A stretch of DNA of 64,000 nucleotides from NCBI GenBank assembly GCA_964574815.1, contig CAZNPL010000007.1, positions 132,337 to 196,336 on the forward strand. The letters are read 5' to 3'. The notes under the pieces were generated by a model. The model had not been told where the DNA came from. It saw only the letters and a program-made list of their open reading frames with translations, and searched no databases. Shown piece after piece: positions 45,142-54,280 of this stretch. Both the position numbers and the translations under genes were made by a program. The DNA comes from CAZNPL01 sp964574815. Its GTDB lineage: Bacteria; Planctomycetota; Phycisphaerae; UBA1845. Numbering within the stretch: position 1 is the first letter of the stretch; every line of letters begins with the position of its first letter.

Positions 45142-46707
45142 TCACTGTGGCCGGGCCAGGCGAAAGCCTCGCCCGTCGCGGGCCGCCGAAAACATGATCA
45201 CCGGATCGTCGCCCCGCCGGAAAATGATGTCACCTGGCAGTTCGAACGCCGCGACCTCTCCGGTCAACGGCTTCACCTCGCCGGATGGGGCACAGAAATA
45301 CCACACCGGCTGTTTCTCGTCAGACAGAATCAATGCGAACGGAGAGCCGCTCGCGTTGACCCTCGTCACGGCCTTGTCGATTCCGGCCCCTGGCGGCATC
45401 TGAATCGAGACCGTCTCGGTGGCCATGAATCTCCCCGTAGCCAACGTCCATTTACGAAACTCGTAGACCTTGTCGGCCGACTCGATCAGGACCGCGCCGA
45501 CAATCACATCCTCCGGCGTCAGCAGCAGATCTGCGGCGACGTACTTGCCCGGAAACCGCGCCGCCTCCTCGAACTTGGCCAGCGGCTTCGACGGCGACCA
45601 ATCGGCCCTGCGCAAAACGACCTCGGCCTTGTCGGGCGCGGCGGTAAACGTGCGCCGGCTACCCTTCGAAAGATACGCCGTCTTTCCCCACGAGAGCGCC
45701 GGGCCGTCGTAAGCCGCAGCCTGACCCACTTTCGGCTTCCCAGTTGCGCTGATTTGCGCGACGCAGAATTGCCCGCCGTTACCGCCGGGGTTGCCGCGAT
45801 GAAGCACCACCGCCGCCCCGGGCACTGCCTCGTCGGCCGACGGCGGACTCTGCAACACGGGCGGAATGATACCGTAGCCCTCCTCATCCAGTCCGCCCGA
45901 CTCCGCGGCGAACGCCTCCTCCCCCCGGTGCAGCGAATAATACAGCCGCTTGCCATCCACCCACGCGATCCATTGGGCGTACGGCGGCTCATTCGGCGGA
46001 ACCGACACGACCGGCTCGATTACGGCGCCGACGTCCTCCACGTGCGTCGATTGCGTCAACTGCGGCTTACCGGTCGTGCCGATCGTCGAAAGCCAGACGT
46101 CGTACTTGCCCTTCTCGGGGTCGAGATTGTTCAGCCACGCGACCATGTAGAGTGGACCAGAACCGCCCCGAGCGGTGGCCACGTGCACTTTCCGAGGCCT
46201 CGCCGGCATCACCTCGATGGTGACGGGGGACGACACGGCCTCCGCCGTTCCCCCGTTCCAGGCGTAATGAGCCTGAACCGTGTAGGTGCCGGGCCCGGGA
46301 AACTCGAAGAAGTCCGAGAGGAAGTATGACTTCTTCATCGATTCGCCGTCGGAGAGGTTGATGGGGAATGCCGGCATTAAGTCGTTCGGGTCGCGGTCCT
46401 GGAACTTGCGTACCTCACCGGAGGTCGGGTTTGTCACGATCAGGTTGACGCCCCCGTCGTAATTGTCGGGATTGATGTTCGAGATGGTGCGTCCGCTCTG
46501 ATTCGACAGCTCGGCCTTGAAGGACGTTGACTCCTGAAAAAGCAGCTTGGTCTTGTCGAACTTCAGACTCGCGGTGACAGACATGGTCGGCTCCTCTGCA
46601 ATCGCTTGGCAGTTAGACCAGAGTAAGACGCCGATTGCGAGCGTCAGAATCCACAGGTGTCGGCTTCCTTTCAGCATCCGGCAACGCCTCCGCATCGCCT
46701 CTCTCAT
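45142..46707 (-). CDS. Secreted hypothetical protein in the VgrG island
   Basis: Not recognised. The 522-residue product has a signal peptide (basic start, then LWILTLAIGVLLWSNCQAIA, about residues 18-38). Next is an Ig-like beta domain of ~125 residues (SVTASLKFDKTKLLFQESTS, FFEFPGPGTYTVQAHYAWNG). A region with recurring beta-strand and Gly/Trp patterns that could be a propeller (VAWLNNLDPEKGKYDVWLST, QWIAWVDGKRLYYSLHRGEE) follows. It is therefore periplasmic or exported. It sits between a candidate protease effector and the PAAR gene and is coupled to the former by a one-base overlap (TAATG). A periplasmic immunity or inhibitor protein is possible from position, but its size is large for one. 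ATG 46677 with GGAGG upstream is an alternative start. Confidence 0.8.
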   Translation of the reverse strand: MREAMRRRCRMLKGSRHLWILTLAIGVLLWSNCQAIAEEPTMSVTASLKFDKTKLLFQESTSFKAELSNQSGRTISNINPDNYDGGVNLIVTNPTSGEVRKFQDRDPNDLMPAFPINLSDGESMKKSYFLSDFFEFPGPGTYTVQAHYAWNGGTAEAVSSPVTIEVMPARPRKVHVATARGGSGPLYMVAWLNNLDPEKGKYDVWLSTIGTTGKPQLTQSTHVEDVGAVIEPVVSVPPNEPPYAQWIAWVDGKRLYYSLHRGEEAFAAESGGLDEEGYGIIPPVLQSPPSADEAVPGAAVVLHRGNPGGNGGQFCVAQISATGKPKVGQAAAYDGPALSWGKTAYLSKGSRRTFTAAPDKAEVVLRRADWSPSKPLAKFEEAARFPGKYVAADLLLTPEDVIVGAVLIESADKVYEFRKWTLATGRFMATETVSIQMPPGAGIDKAVTRVNASGSPFALILSDEKQPVWYFCAPSGEVKPLTGEVAAFELPGDIIFRRGDDPVIMFSAARDGRGFRLARPQ

Positions 46708-49364
46708 TATGCCCCGTCCGCGTTCGTTCCGCTTTTGGTCTTCCAGCCTCGCAGCGCCAAGGCGCAGCGACCGCAAAACTGCCCGTAACATGCACGGTAG
46801 CTCATGACGCACAGACAATCGCCCGCCCCCGGCGCCGACTTCAACCCGTACTGCGGCTGGTGCGTGTCCACGTCGCCGTTGTTGGGCACCGGCGGCTGGT
46901 GCTGGCGAACGAGCACGTGCCCCCATTCGTGAATCGCGTTGGCCGTCGTGTCATACGGGAAGAAGCCGTCGTTGTAGATGTCATCGGTGTAGAACAGGAA
47001 CGCACCCCTCGAACTCAAGGCGACGCCGCTGGTGAATATGTGCCGCCATCCCATGACGTCCCACGTGTCCCCCCGCGCAGCCTGGACCAGCGTCAACCCC
47101 GGCAACACGCCGCCGCCCGAGAAGTACTCCATTAAAGCATATTTGACGTGCCCCGAGAAGGCCTTGCGGATCTGTGTGACGTGGGCGGCCGCCAGCTTCG
47201 GCGGCTTCGGATTGGGCAGCCCGTCGATGATGTTGTTGTAGTGGTTCGGGTCACGGATGTTCAGCATGAACGGCGACGTGGGGTCATCGAACATCAACTG
47301 GTGCCAAAGGACGGCCTGATTGACCTCGCCGCTGTCGGCCGCAGCGTCGCACGCATGGTCGATCGCCTTCTTCATCTCATCGGCGCCGATCGTCTCGGGC
47401 CACGCCATGCGATCGTTGATCAGTTCGCAGTAGCATTGCCGATACTGCAGGGCGGGACCGATGAACTGGATCTTCGCGGGGCGGTAATGCGAATTGTCGG
47501 TCGTCCCGTCGGATCGCTTCGCCGGATTCGGGGGTCGCACCGGCCCGGCCGTGCCCTCGGGACTGAAATCGACCTTCTCGATCCCGGAGGCGAACTGCCC
47601 GCGGTTCCAAGCCTTGTCAAACGTGTTGATCGAGTTCTGGGTATTCTGCTGAAAAAGCGTCTTGATGTCGTTGGACGCGCCGGCCTTGGCCGGCACGGGA
47701 AACTGCAAGTAGCGCGAGACGCGGATGTTCCGCCAGACGACCATGGTGCCGGTATCCATCACCGGCCCGTCCTCCTTGTCGCCGGCGAATGCAAGCGTCT
47801 CCGGACCGACATAGGCGCGCAGCTTATACCGGTCGCCGCCGCATCGCGACGGCATGAAAATGACCCCCGCATTCCCCTTCTTGTTAGTCTTGGCGCACAC
47901 TGCGAATTCGTGCTGCCTGACTTCGTTCCCCTCATCATCCTGCTCGACGACGGGCTCCACCGCATACGCCGGAATCATCTTGCCGTAATCGATGTGCTTC
48001 GGGCTTCGCTTCGAGTGCAAGCCCTTCCGCTTGACGCGAACCTCAAAAACGCCCGGCTTGTAATCGTCCGAACCCGGCTTCCCTTCGCCCTCGACCGGCC
48101 GATCCCGCCTGCCACCGAACTTGGCCGGACAGTTGTCCTTCTGCGGGTCCTTGTCGTTGGCACTCTTGTTGTCTTTGAAGACCTTTTTGACAAAGGCCTT
48201 CGGCCCGCGGTTGCTCGTCTCGCACTTTGTCGGATCGCTCGCGTCATACGCCTGGCTGAAGTCGAGCTCTTTGTTGCGCAGATCCGGCGCCTTGAACGGT
48301 GTCTTGACCTCATCCGGCATGATGAGCTGAAAGTACACCGAGACGCCCTCTGCCGGCTCCTTCTCCCCGTCCGGCCGAATGCGGTGAACCGTCGCCACCA
48401 GCGGGATCTTCCCCATGAGATCGTTGTCGTCCCACAGCGCATCCTCGACCTCGTGACGGTCGCAGTTCGTCAGGCCGAAGTCGTATTTCTTGTCGGCGTC
48501 GTTGACCGGCGGATGCCTCCAGTTGGCGTCGATTTTCGGCTTGTCCCCCACGCGCGGATAAGTAAAGCAGTACCCGCCGGGAAACCGAATCGCCGCGGCT
48601 TCGCCTTTGCCCGGCAGCCTGCCCTTCTCGAGAATCTCGCCTCGCTTCGGAAACCCGCTCGCAACGATGTTGTTCTGAACCTCCTGCTTCAGAATGGCGT
48701 CCAGCTCCGCATCGGTCGGCGGCTTGCGCGGTGGCGAGGTGTGCACGCCGCGATAGTACTCCCAGCACTTCTTGAAATGGTCGCCGACCTTCGAATGTCC
48801 CAGCGGCGTGTACAGATAGCCCAGCACCTGCAGCCGCTGCATGCGCCCCTCGCGCGTCATGTTCCCGTTCTTGTCCGCGTCGAAGAGCGCGTCCACGTCG
48901 CCCAGGGCCAGTGAAACCGAATACACCGGCTTGATGACCAGCGTGTTGATGTGCTTCGGATCCGACGGATCGTCGAGCGCAACGTGCCCCACGTCCTGCC
49001 GGCCCGGCGACCGGTACTTGCCCGGTTTGACCTTCTGCTCCGGCTTCGGAACCCAGATGAAGGGGTTGGCATCCTCTTCGGAAAACCGGTAGTTGTGCTT
49101 CGGGGCGTCCTCGTACTTGCAGCCGGTGTGCTCGCGAAGGTAGTAGTTGATCTCCGACGGCTTCGACGTGCCCCAGTTGAACTGCGTGAGGTCGTGCCAG
49201 GCGATCGCCTCGGCGCCGTTCGAGAGCGACTGCGCGATGGTGGCCAGACTCTCGCCGTTCTTATACATGTACTTGGCGTAGCCGTCGCCGTCCTCGGCTT
49301 CCCGAGGCTTGTTCAGCCAATCCGACTTGGGATATGGATCGGCAGGCGTTCTTACGATGGCCAC
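46707..49364 (-). CDS. Putative VgrG-linked metalloprotease effector (metzincin-like C-terminus)
   Basis: This 885-residue protein has no signal peptide. The N-terminal ~100 residues resemble a LysM-like adaptor (YAKYMYKNGESLATIAQSLS, EAIAWHDLTQFNW) like that in the neighbouring gene. A long Lys/Asp-rich, beta-rich middle is unassigned. Near the C-terminus is ANAIHEWGHVLVRQHQPP, with H812-E813 and H816, then H822. This fits the metzincin zinc motif HExxHxx[G]xxH, except that Val replaces the usual Gly. MSY at 854-856 (DCLCVMSYRACYG) fits the metzincin Met-turn. I infer a zinc protease carried by the VgrG/PAAR spike. It starts at GTG 49364 with AAGGAG upstream. No recognised family name is claimed. 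Confidence 0.8.
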   Translation of the reverse strand: MAIVRTPADPYPKSDWLNKPREAEDGDGYAKYMYKNGESLATIAQSLSNGAEAIAWHDLTQFNWGTSKPSEINYYLREHTGCKYEDAPKHNYRFSEEDANPFIWVPKPEQKVKPGKYRSPGRQDVGHVALDDPSDPKHINTLVIKPVYSVSLALGDVDALFDADKNGNMTREGRMQRLQVLGYLYTPLGHSKVGDHFKKCWEYYRGVHTSPPRKPPTDAELDAILKQEVQNNIVASGFPKRGEILEKGRLPGKGEAAAIRFPGGYCFTYPRVGDKPKIDANWRHPPVNDADKKYDFGLTNCDRHEVEDALWDDNDLMGKIPLVATVHRIRPDGEKEPAEGVSVYFQLIMPDEVKTPFKAPDLRNKELDFSQAYDASDPTKCETSNRGPKAFVKKVFKDNKSANDKDPQKDNCPAKFGGRRDRPVEGEGKPGSDDYKPGVFEVRVKRKGLHSKRSPKHIDYGKMIPAYAVEPVVEQDDEGNEVRQHEFAVCAKTNKKGNAGVIFMPSRCGGDRYKLRAYVGPETLAFAGDKEDGPVMDTGTMVVWRNIRVSRYLQFPVPAKAGASNDIKTLFQQNTQNSINTFDKAWNRGQFASGIEKVDFSPEGTAGPVRPPNPAKRSDGTTDNSHYRPAKIQFIGPALQYRQCYCELINDRMAWPETIGADEMKKAIDHACDAAADSGEVNQAVLWHQLMFDDPTSPFMLNIRDPNHYNNIIDGLPNPKPPKLAAAHVTQIRKAFSGHVKYALMEYFSGGGVLPGLTLVQAARGDTWDVMGWRHIFTSGVALSSRGAFLFYTDDIYNDGFFPYDTTANAIHEWGHVLVRQHQPPVPNNGDVDTHQPQYGLKSAPGAGDCLCVMSYRACYGQFCGRCALALRGWKTKSGTNADGA

Positions 49365-49492
49365 CGGCTGTCTCCTTCAACCCGCATCTGCCAACGACGC
49401 GTCCGCTACCCTTAGTAGAAGGCCTGGCTCAGGCTCCCAGAAGGTTTCCCTGTATGCTCAACGTCGAGCAACTCTCCCGCCTTCGCACTCAA

Positions 49493-51877
49493 TCAACTCC
49501 AAGCCTCCACCTTCCCCGCGGCTTGATCGACCAACTCCTTGAGCACCGGGTCACTGCTGACGGCGCTCCACTTGTCGCCGTAACGCCGCACGAACAGCTT
49601 GCCCTTGGTGTCCTTGGGCAGATGGCTCATGAACTTTCTGTACTCGGCTTCGTCTCCGCCTGTGCGATCGATGTTGAGACATCCCAGGCTGGCCCGGGTA
49701 TACCGGCCACTGGCGTGGAAATTGATCGCCCCGGCGAAATTCTGCGCCGTCCGATGTGGTGGAAACAGCGCCCCCGCCACGGTCTTCCCGCCCGATTTTC
49801 CTCGGAAGTTCTCGTTGTTGTTGTTGGGACCCGCGGTGGGCAGCTTCCAGCCTTGTCCGTTCTGCGTGCAATGCAGCGCGGCGTACCGGCTCTTGTGCCG
49901 GTGCGTCTTCCAGTCGTATACGCCGGTCGCCAGACCCCCGCACGTGTAGTAGGACGTCTTGCCGGTCCCCGGACCGATGCTCCCGGTAAACGTCTCGTCG
50001 AGCAGCACCTTGTCCTTGTTGAACAGCAGGACTGTCGTGCCGAACCGCTTCCGATTGCCCCTCAGCTTGCCTTTCAGCTTCTTGACGACCGCCTTTTCCG
50101 CCTTCTTACGATTCCCGAGCTTCTCCTCCTCGCGGGCCACGCGTTTTTCATAATCCGCGTGTGAGTAGATGTAGTCCGCTTCCTCGTCCGAGACGATGAT
50201 GTAGGCTGCGATTTCATCCTCGGGAACGTGGCTCTTGTCGATGTGCGTCGCCGGCAGCCCCTTGTCGAACTTCTTGAGGTTGGGTTTCTTCTTGTAGCTC
50301 TTATGCTCGTACTCGGGGTGCGGCAGGGTCAGATACTTGCCCTCCCGGTACTGATTCCACTTGTCAAAACCCTCCTTCTTCTTGGCGGGCTTGCTCGGTT
50401 CGGTCGGCTTCGCCGGGACCGGCGACTCCTTGGGATCGACGGACGCCGGCGGATCGTCCTTCTTCTTGGGCCCGGCCGTCCCGGGCTGATCGTGGATCTC
50501 GTAGAGCTTCTTCTGAAAGGCCGAAGTCGGCTTCCCGTCCACCTTCAAATCGAACTTCCGCTGAAAGCGCCGGATCGCCGCCTTGGTCAACGCACCGAAA
50601 ACTCCATCCACGCAGCCGGCGTCGAAACCCAGATTGTTCAATCGCTGCTGCACGCCCGAGACACACCTGCGATCCGGCGCCTTCTCCTGAATCGGGTTCA
50701 ACTGGCCGATCTCCAGGTGAAACACGACCTCGACCGGTTCGGATTTCTTCGCTTCCTTGTTCTCGGGTTGAGGCTTCTCCGCAACGACCGGCGGGGTCGA
50801 TGTTATCTCCTTTTCAGGTGGTTCCGTCACGTCGAACAGCCGCAAACTGACGATCTCATAACCCTGCTTTCGCCTCGTCGTCTCGACGATGTTGTCGGCC
50901 CGCGGATCGGACGCGCCATCGCCGCGTCGCGTCGCGGGGTCGTTCATGATGTAACCGTCCTTTGTCTTCCCGACGATGACGACAAAATGATTGCCTTTTG
51001 TATTCGCGTCGCTTCCGTAGTCTACCTGCGCGATGGTGGGCAGGTTCTTCTTGATCCGGTCGTCCAGAACCGAAGCGAAATTCGCCTTGCTCCGCTCGAA
51101 CTTGCTGAACGTGATCTTGGGCAGCTCCTCCGACTCCCCGCATTTGAAGCTCACGCCCCACTTTACCGAATTCCCGTCATACCCATCGTTGGCATCAAGG
51201 TATCTGTCGAGCGTTCCGGGATTCACGTTGCGGCCATAGTACTTCAGAACCATCGCAACGCTGGTGATCGCACATCCTTTGGCGCTGACACTGCTGCTCG
51301 AACCGAGCTCCCGAGAACCCCACTTGGAATCCCCCTGCGAAAAGTGCGGGCACTTCGCACCGCCGTAGTAGACCATGTTCGCGTCATCGTCGCCCCCCTT
51401 GCCCTCGATGACCTCCGGCTCGGCCTCCTTCTTCGCGCCGTTCGTCGTATCCGGCGTCCACCGAACGACCAACTTGCCCTTCTGAGCCGTCTTCGGAACC
51501 TCGACGTCGATCATCCCGCCGGGCTCAAAGTCGGATTCCTCGTATTCCCGCCCGTCAACAAAGAGCTGCCATCTGGCCTTCTTGACCGCCTGAAACTCCT
51601 CATCCAGCACACGAAGCCGAAGGTGAACCTTGTCGGTCTCCGTCTTGAACGGATGATGCTGATTCGTCGCCCCGGATTCCGTCTTGGTCTCACGCTCGGG
51701 AATCTCGACCTCATCGGCCTTGTCCTTCTTCGCACCGTTGAACAGAAGGAAGGGGTTCTCACGCTTGCTCTTCAGCGCCCCGTTCATTTCCCACAGCGAC
51801 CTCCAGTCCTTGAAACCGTACTGGGTCGCGATGTGCGGCATATGCTCGCTGGCTTTGACGATATGTTTCTTGGCCAT
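49493..51877 (-). CDS. Multidomain VgrG-linked protein: LysM-like, C39-type cysteine peptidase, peptidoglycan-binding and L,D-transpeptidase-like domains
   Basis: This 794-residue protein lacks a signal peptide and lies 12 bp after vgrG. Residues 1-47 are LysM-like (HIVKASEHMPHIATQYGFKD). Residues ~84-142 form a small beta domain. Residues ~170-345 look like peptidase C39_2, with Cys202 in KGCAITSVAMVLKYYG, His297 in KGNHFVVIVGKTKDGY and Asp313 in MNDP. Residues ~386-462 are a PG_binding_1 repeat (GVQQRLNNLGFDAGCVDGVF, AAIRRFQRKFDLKVDG). After a Pro/Lys linker, residues ~605-755 resemble a YkuD L,D-transpeptidase, with His721 (INFHASGRYTRAS) and Cys733 (SLGCLNI). The combination points to an effector acting on peptidoglycan or its cross-links. 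Catalysis is inferred from motifs only. Confidence 0.82.
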   Translation of the reverse strand: MAKKHIVKASEHMPHIATQYGFKDWRSLWEMNGALKSKRENPFLLFNGAKKDKADEVEIPERETKTESGATNQHHPFKTETDKVHLRLRVLDEEFQAVKKARWQLFVDGREYEESDFEPGGMIDVEVPKTAQKGKLVVRWTPDTTNGAKKEAEPEVIEGKGGDDDANMVYYGGAKCPHFSQGDSKWGSRELGSSSSVSAKGCAITSVAMVLKYYGRNVNPGTLDRYLDANDGYDGNSVKWGVSFKCGESEELPKITFSKFERSKANFASVLDDRIKKNLPTIAQVDYGSDANTKGNHFVVIVGKTKDGYIMNDPATRRGDGASDPRADNIVETTRRKQGYEIVSLRLFDVTEPPEKEITSTPPVVAEKPQPENKEAKKSEPVEVVFHLEIGQLNPIQEKAPDRRCVSGVQQRLNNLGFDAGCVDGVFGALTKAAIRRFQRKFDLKVDGKPTSAFQKKLYEIHDQPGTAGPKKKDDPPASVDPKESPVPAKPTEPSKPAKKKEGFDKWNQYREGKYLTLPHPEYEHKSYKKKPNLKKFDKGLPATHIDKSHVPEDEIAAYIIVSDEEADYIYSHADYEKRVAREEEKLGNRKKAEKAVVKKLKGKLRGNRKRFGTTVLLFNKDKVLLDETFTGSIGPGTGKTSYYTCGGLATGVYDWKTHRHKSRYAALHCTQNGQGWKLPTAGPNNNNENFRGKSGGKTVAGALFPPHRTAQNFAGAINFHASGRYTRASLGCLNIDRTGGDEAEYRKFMSHLPKDTKGKLFVRRYGDKWSAVSSDPVLKELVDQAAGKVEAWS

Positions 51878-51889
51878 GTCACTTCGCCC

Positions 51890-54280
51890 CTACGCGCGCT
51901 CCCACTCCATCCTCAGCGGGTACGTGATCTTGCAGTCGCCCGGCTGTTCCACCCAGACGCGCGCATATCCGTTCACATCCAACGTACCTTTCGCCACCTT
52001 CCCGCCCGGCTTGAGCACTTCGTAGTACTCCCCGGCGCACGGTGTGCCGTCGGCGTTCTTCAGATCGAAAGAGACCCAATGCCCCTCGTAAGGCTTCTCC
52101 TCGACCGGAGCCATCTCCGTCGGCGCTCCGTCATATTTGACGTCCTTGCCGGGTTGGACGTCGTCTGCGTCTTCCGGGTCGGCCGGCGAAGCCAGTTGCG
52201 CCACCACCGTGCTCGGCAACACGCCGGGCATCCCGTTGATGTGCACAACTGATCCCTTGATGTACACACCGCTGCTGTCGATGCACACGGAGTTCCCGCC
52301 ACATTTCAGAATGACGCCGGAATCAACCTCGCACACCATCTTCGCGGCCTTCACGTGATATTCGCTGGCCACCTTGTGATCGTGGCTTCCACCGTAATCC
52401 TGGTACACGTCCCCCTTGACCTTCACCGAGCGCGTCTCTTTGACCTCCAGCGCGTCCTTGCCCCCGACCGCCGCCGAACGATGCTCGCCGATTTTGGTGC
52501 GCTGCTCCTCCTTGATCACGAGAAACCGCGACTCCCCGACGTTGTGCCGCTCCTGATTCTTGACCCGAATGTGCAGATCCTTCTGGGCGTGAAAAAGAAG
52601 CTGCTCCTTGTCCTTGAGGTCCTCGAAGCGAATCTCGTTGCATCCCCCGCCGCCGGTGCTCGAGTTGGTCTTGATGCAGCTCTTGGTCTTCTCGTCCGGC
52701 AGCTTGTACGGCGGCTTCTGATCGCCGTTGTACACGCAGCCTGTCACCAGTGGCCGGTCCGGGTTCCCCTCGATGAAATCCACCACGACCTCCTGCCCCA
52801 CCCGCGGCAGAAACATCATTCCGTACTGCCCGCCCGCAAGCTGCTGGCACACCCGAATCCAGCACGAAGACTTGTCGTCGTACTTCCCCTGGCGATCCCA
52901 GTGGAACTGAACCTTGATCCGGCCGAACTCGTCGCAGTGAATCTCCTCCCCTTTGGGCCCCACGACCCTCGCCGTCTGTGAACCCCGCATCACCGGCCAG
53001 GGCGTGACACGCGCCGGACGATACACCACGTCCGCCGGAATGCACTCGAAGCTGGCGTCATAGATCGGGGCCTCAAAGTCGACACTCGTCACGTCCCCGC
53101 GGTCCCCGATCAGATTCGGCGACGTGATCGAATCCAGCGGCCGACCGCCCAGCGCGTGTGCGGCCGTCACCGGGTCGCGCACCACCTGTCCCCCATGGTA
53201 AAGCCAGTCCGTCGTGTTCCGCCGGGCCCCGAATGCTGTCCGGTCGGAATCGGAGCGGCCTGCGCCGCCCGTCCCGCTCGTGGTCATCCCGATCGCCTGC
53301 TTGCCCTGGTGCGTCACGGAAATGACCATGTATTTGCCGTCGAACGACGGCGCGGCGTGGTCCGCCAGTTCGAACGTCCGTCCCGGCGCCAGCCGCGCCG
53401 AGTTTGTCGCCCCCGTCGCGATCACGCGCCGGGCGCCGAACTCCTCGGCGCGAATGCCCGCCAGCGACTTGCCCTGTGCTTGCTCGTCGTACCTGCCCGG
53501 GTAATCGCTGAATTCCAGTCCTTTGTCGCGCGTACCACCGCCGTTGGAACGCAGATTGAGTTTGGGCTTCTTAAAATTGTAGTCCGCCAGTGCCACCGCG
53601 CCAGGCCGCAGCGTGTGCCCGCGCCGAAACTCGACGATGCATTCCCCCGCCTCGCTCAGACCCGTCGGCGGAACGAACGGCAGCTTCGGGTCACCCTCAA
53701 TTGCCTTGTACGCCGACTTGGCGTTCGCCATCACCAGCTTGTGCGCCTCTTCGGTCTGGTCGAAGTACCACCAGATTCCCTCCTCCTCCATCAGCCGGCA
53801 GATGAAGTTGTAGTCCGTCTCCCTGTACTGCACGCAGTACTCGCGCTTCGTGAACTCGCCCTCGAATTCCTTCCTGAAAGAGTCGCCCGCCATGCCGGCC
53901 GACGTCAGCACCTTCTCGATAATCTCCGGCGCGGTCATTTCCTGAAAGATGCGCGAGTCGTATCGATGCGTCAGCAGCCACAGCTTCGGCACCAGTACGA
54001 TCCGGAAGTATCCCTGATCGATCCCCTGCCCCGTCATCTCGATGCTGGAGACGATGCCGTGGAACCAGCGCGAGCTTGTCTCCACCGCCAGCGTCGCCGA
54101 CGTCCCGACGATCGCATCCAGGTCGAGGTCCGGCTCGTCACACGCCGCATCGATCTCGAACCGATAGAGCTGACAAAGCCCTTCCGTCCCCCGATACCGG
54201 AAGACCCGAAACTGGTCCGGATCTCCGCCCGTTATCTGAAAAGCAATCTGCGACTCGCTGAGATTGCGCGCCAGTGCCAT
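51890..54280 (-). CDS. vgrG: VgrG type VI secretion spike protein
   Basis: VgrG trimers form the spike of the T6SS, homologous to phage gp27-gp5. The 796-residue protein has the gp27-like part (FRYRGTEGLCQLYRFEIDAA, REYCVQYRETDYNFICRLME, EEGIWWYFDQTEEAHKLVMA) and the OB-fold gp5 part (IHCDEFGRIKVQFHWDRQGK, MMFLPRVGQEVVVDFIEGNP, RPLVTGCVYNG). The C-terminal beta-helix includes NEIRFEDLKDKEQLLFHAQK. A C-terminal extension (~residues 700-796) ends in a transthyretin-like domain (WVSFDLKNADGTPCAGEYYE), probably for effector loading. ATG 54280 has GGAAGG 7 bp upstream. No tss structural genes are in the window. Confidence 0.94.
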   Translation of the reverse strand: MALARNLSESQIAFQITGGDPDQFRVFRYRGTEGLCQLYRFEIDAACDEPDLDLDAIVGTSATLAVETSSRWFHGIVSSIEMTGQGIDQGYFRIVLVPKLWLLTHRYDSRIFQEMTAPEIIEKVLTSAGMAGDSFRKEFEGEFTKREYCVQYRETDYNFICRLMEEEGIWWYFDQTEEAHKLVMANAKSAYKAIEGDPKLPFVPPTGLSEAGECIVEFRRGHTLRPGAVALADYNFKKPKLNLRSNGGGTRDKGLEFSDYPGRYDEQAQGKSLAGIRAEEFGARRVIATGATNSARLAPGRTFELADHAAPSFDGKYMVISVTHQGKQAIGMTTSGTGGAGRSDSDRTAFGARRNTTDWLYHGGQVVRDPVTAAHALGGRPLDSITSPNLIGDRGDVTSVDFEAPIYDASFECIPADVVYRPARVTPWPVMRGSQTARVVGPKGEEIHCDEFGRIKVQFHWDRQGKYDDKSSCWIRVCQQLAGGQYGMMFLPRVGQEVVVDFIEGNPDRPLVTGCVYNGDQKPPYKLPDEKTKSCIKTNSSTGGGGCNEIRFEDLKDKEQLLFHAQKDLHIRVKNQERHNVGESRFLVIKEEQRTKIGEHRSAAVGGKDALEVKETRSVKVKGDVYQDYGGSHDHKVASEYHVKAAKMVCEVDSGVILKCGGNSVCIDSSGVYIKGSVVHINGMPGVLPSTVVAQLASPADPEDADDVQPGKDVKYDGAPTEMAPVEEKPYEGHWVSFDLKNADGTPCAGEYYEVLKPGGKVAKGTLDVNGYARVWVEQPGDCKITYPLRMEWERA

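Noticed and set aside
50228..52252. Long forward-strand frame opposite the C39/YkuD-like gene
   Set aside because: It is an antisense shadow rich in Arg, Leu and Val with no recognisable domain; the reverse-strand protein has clear domains throughout.
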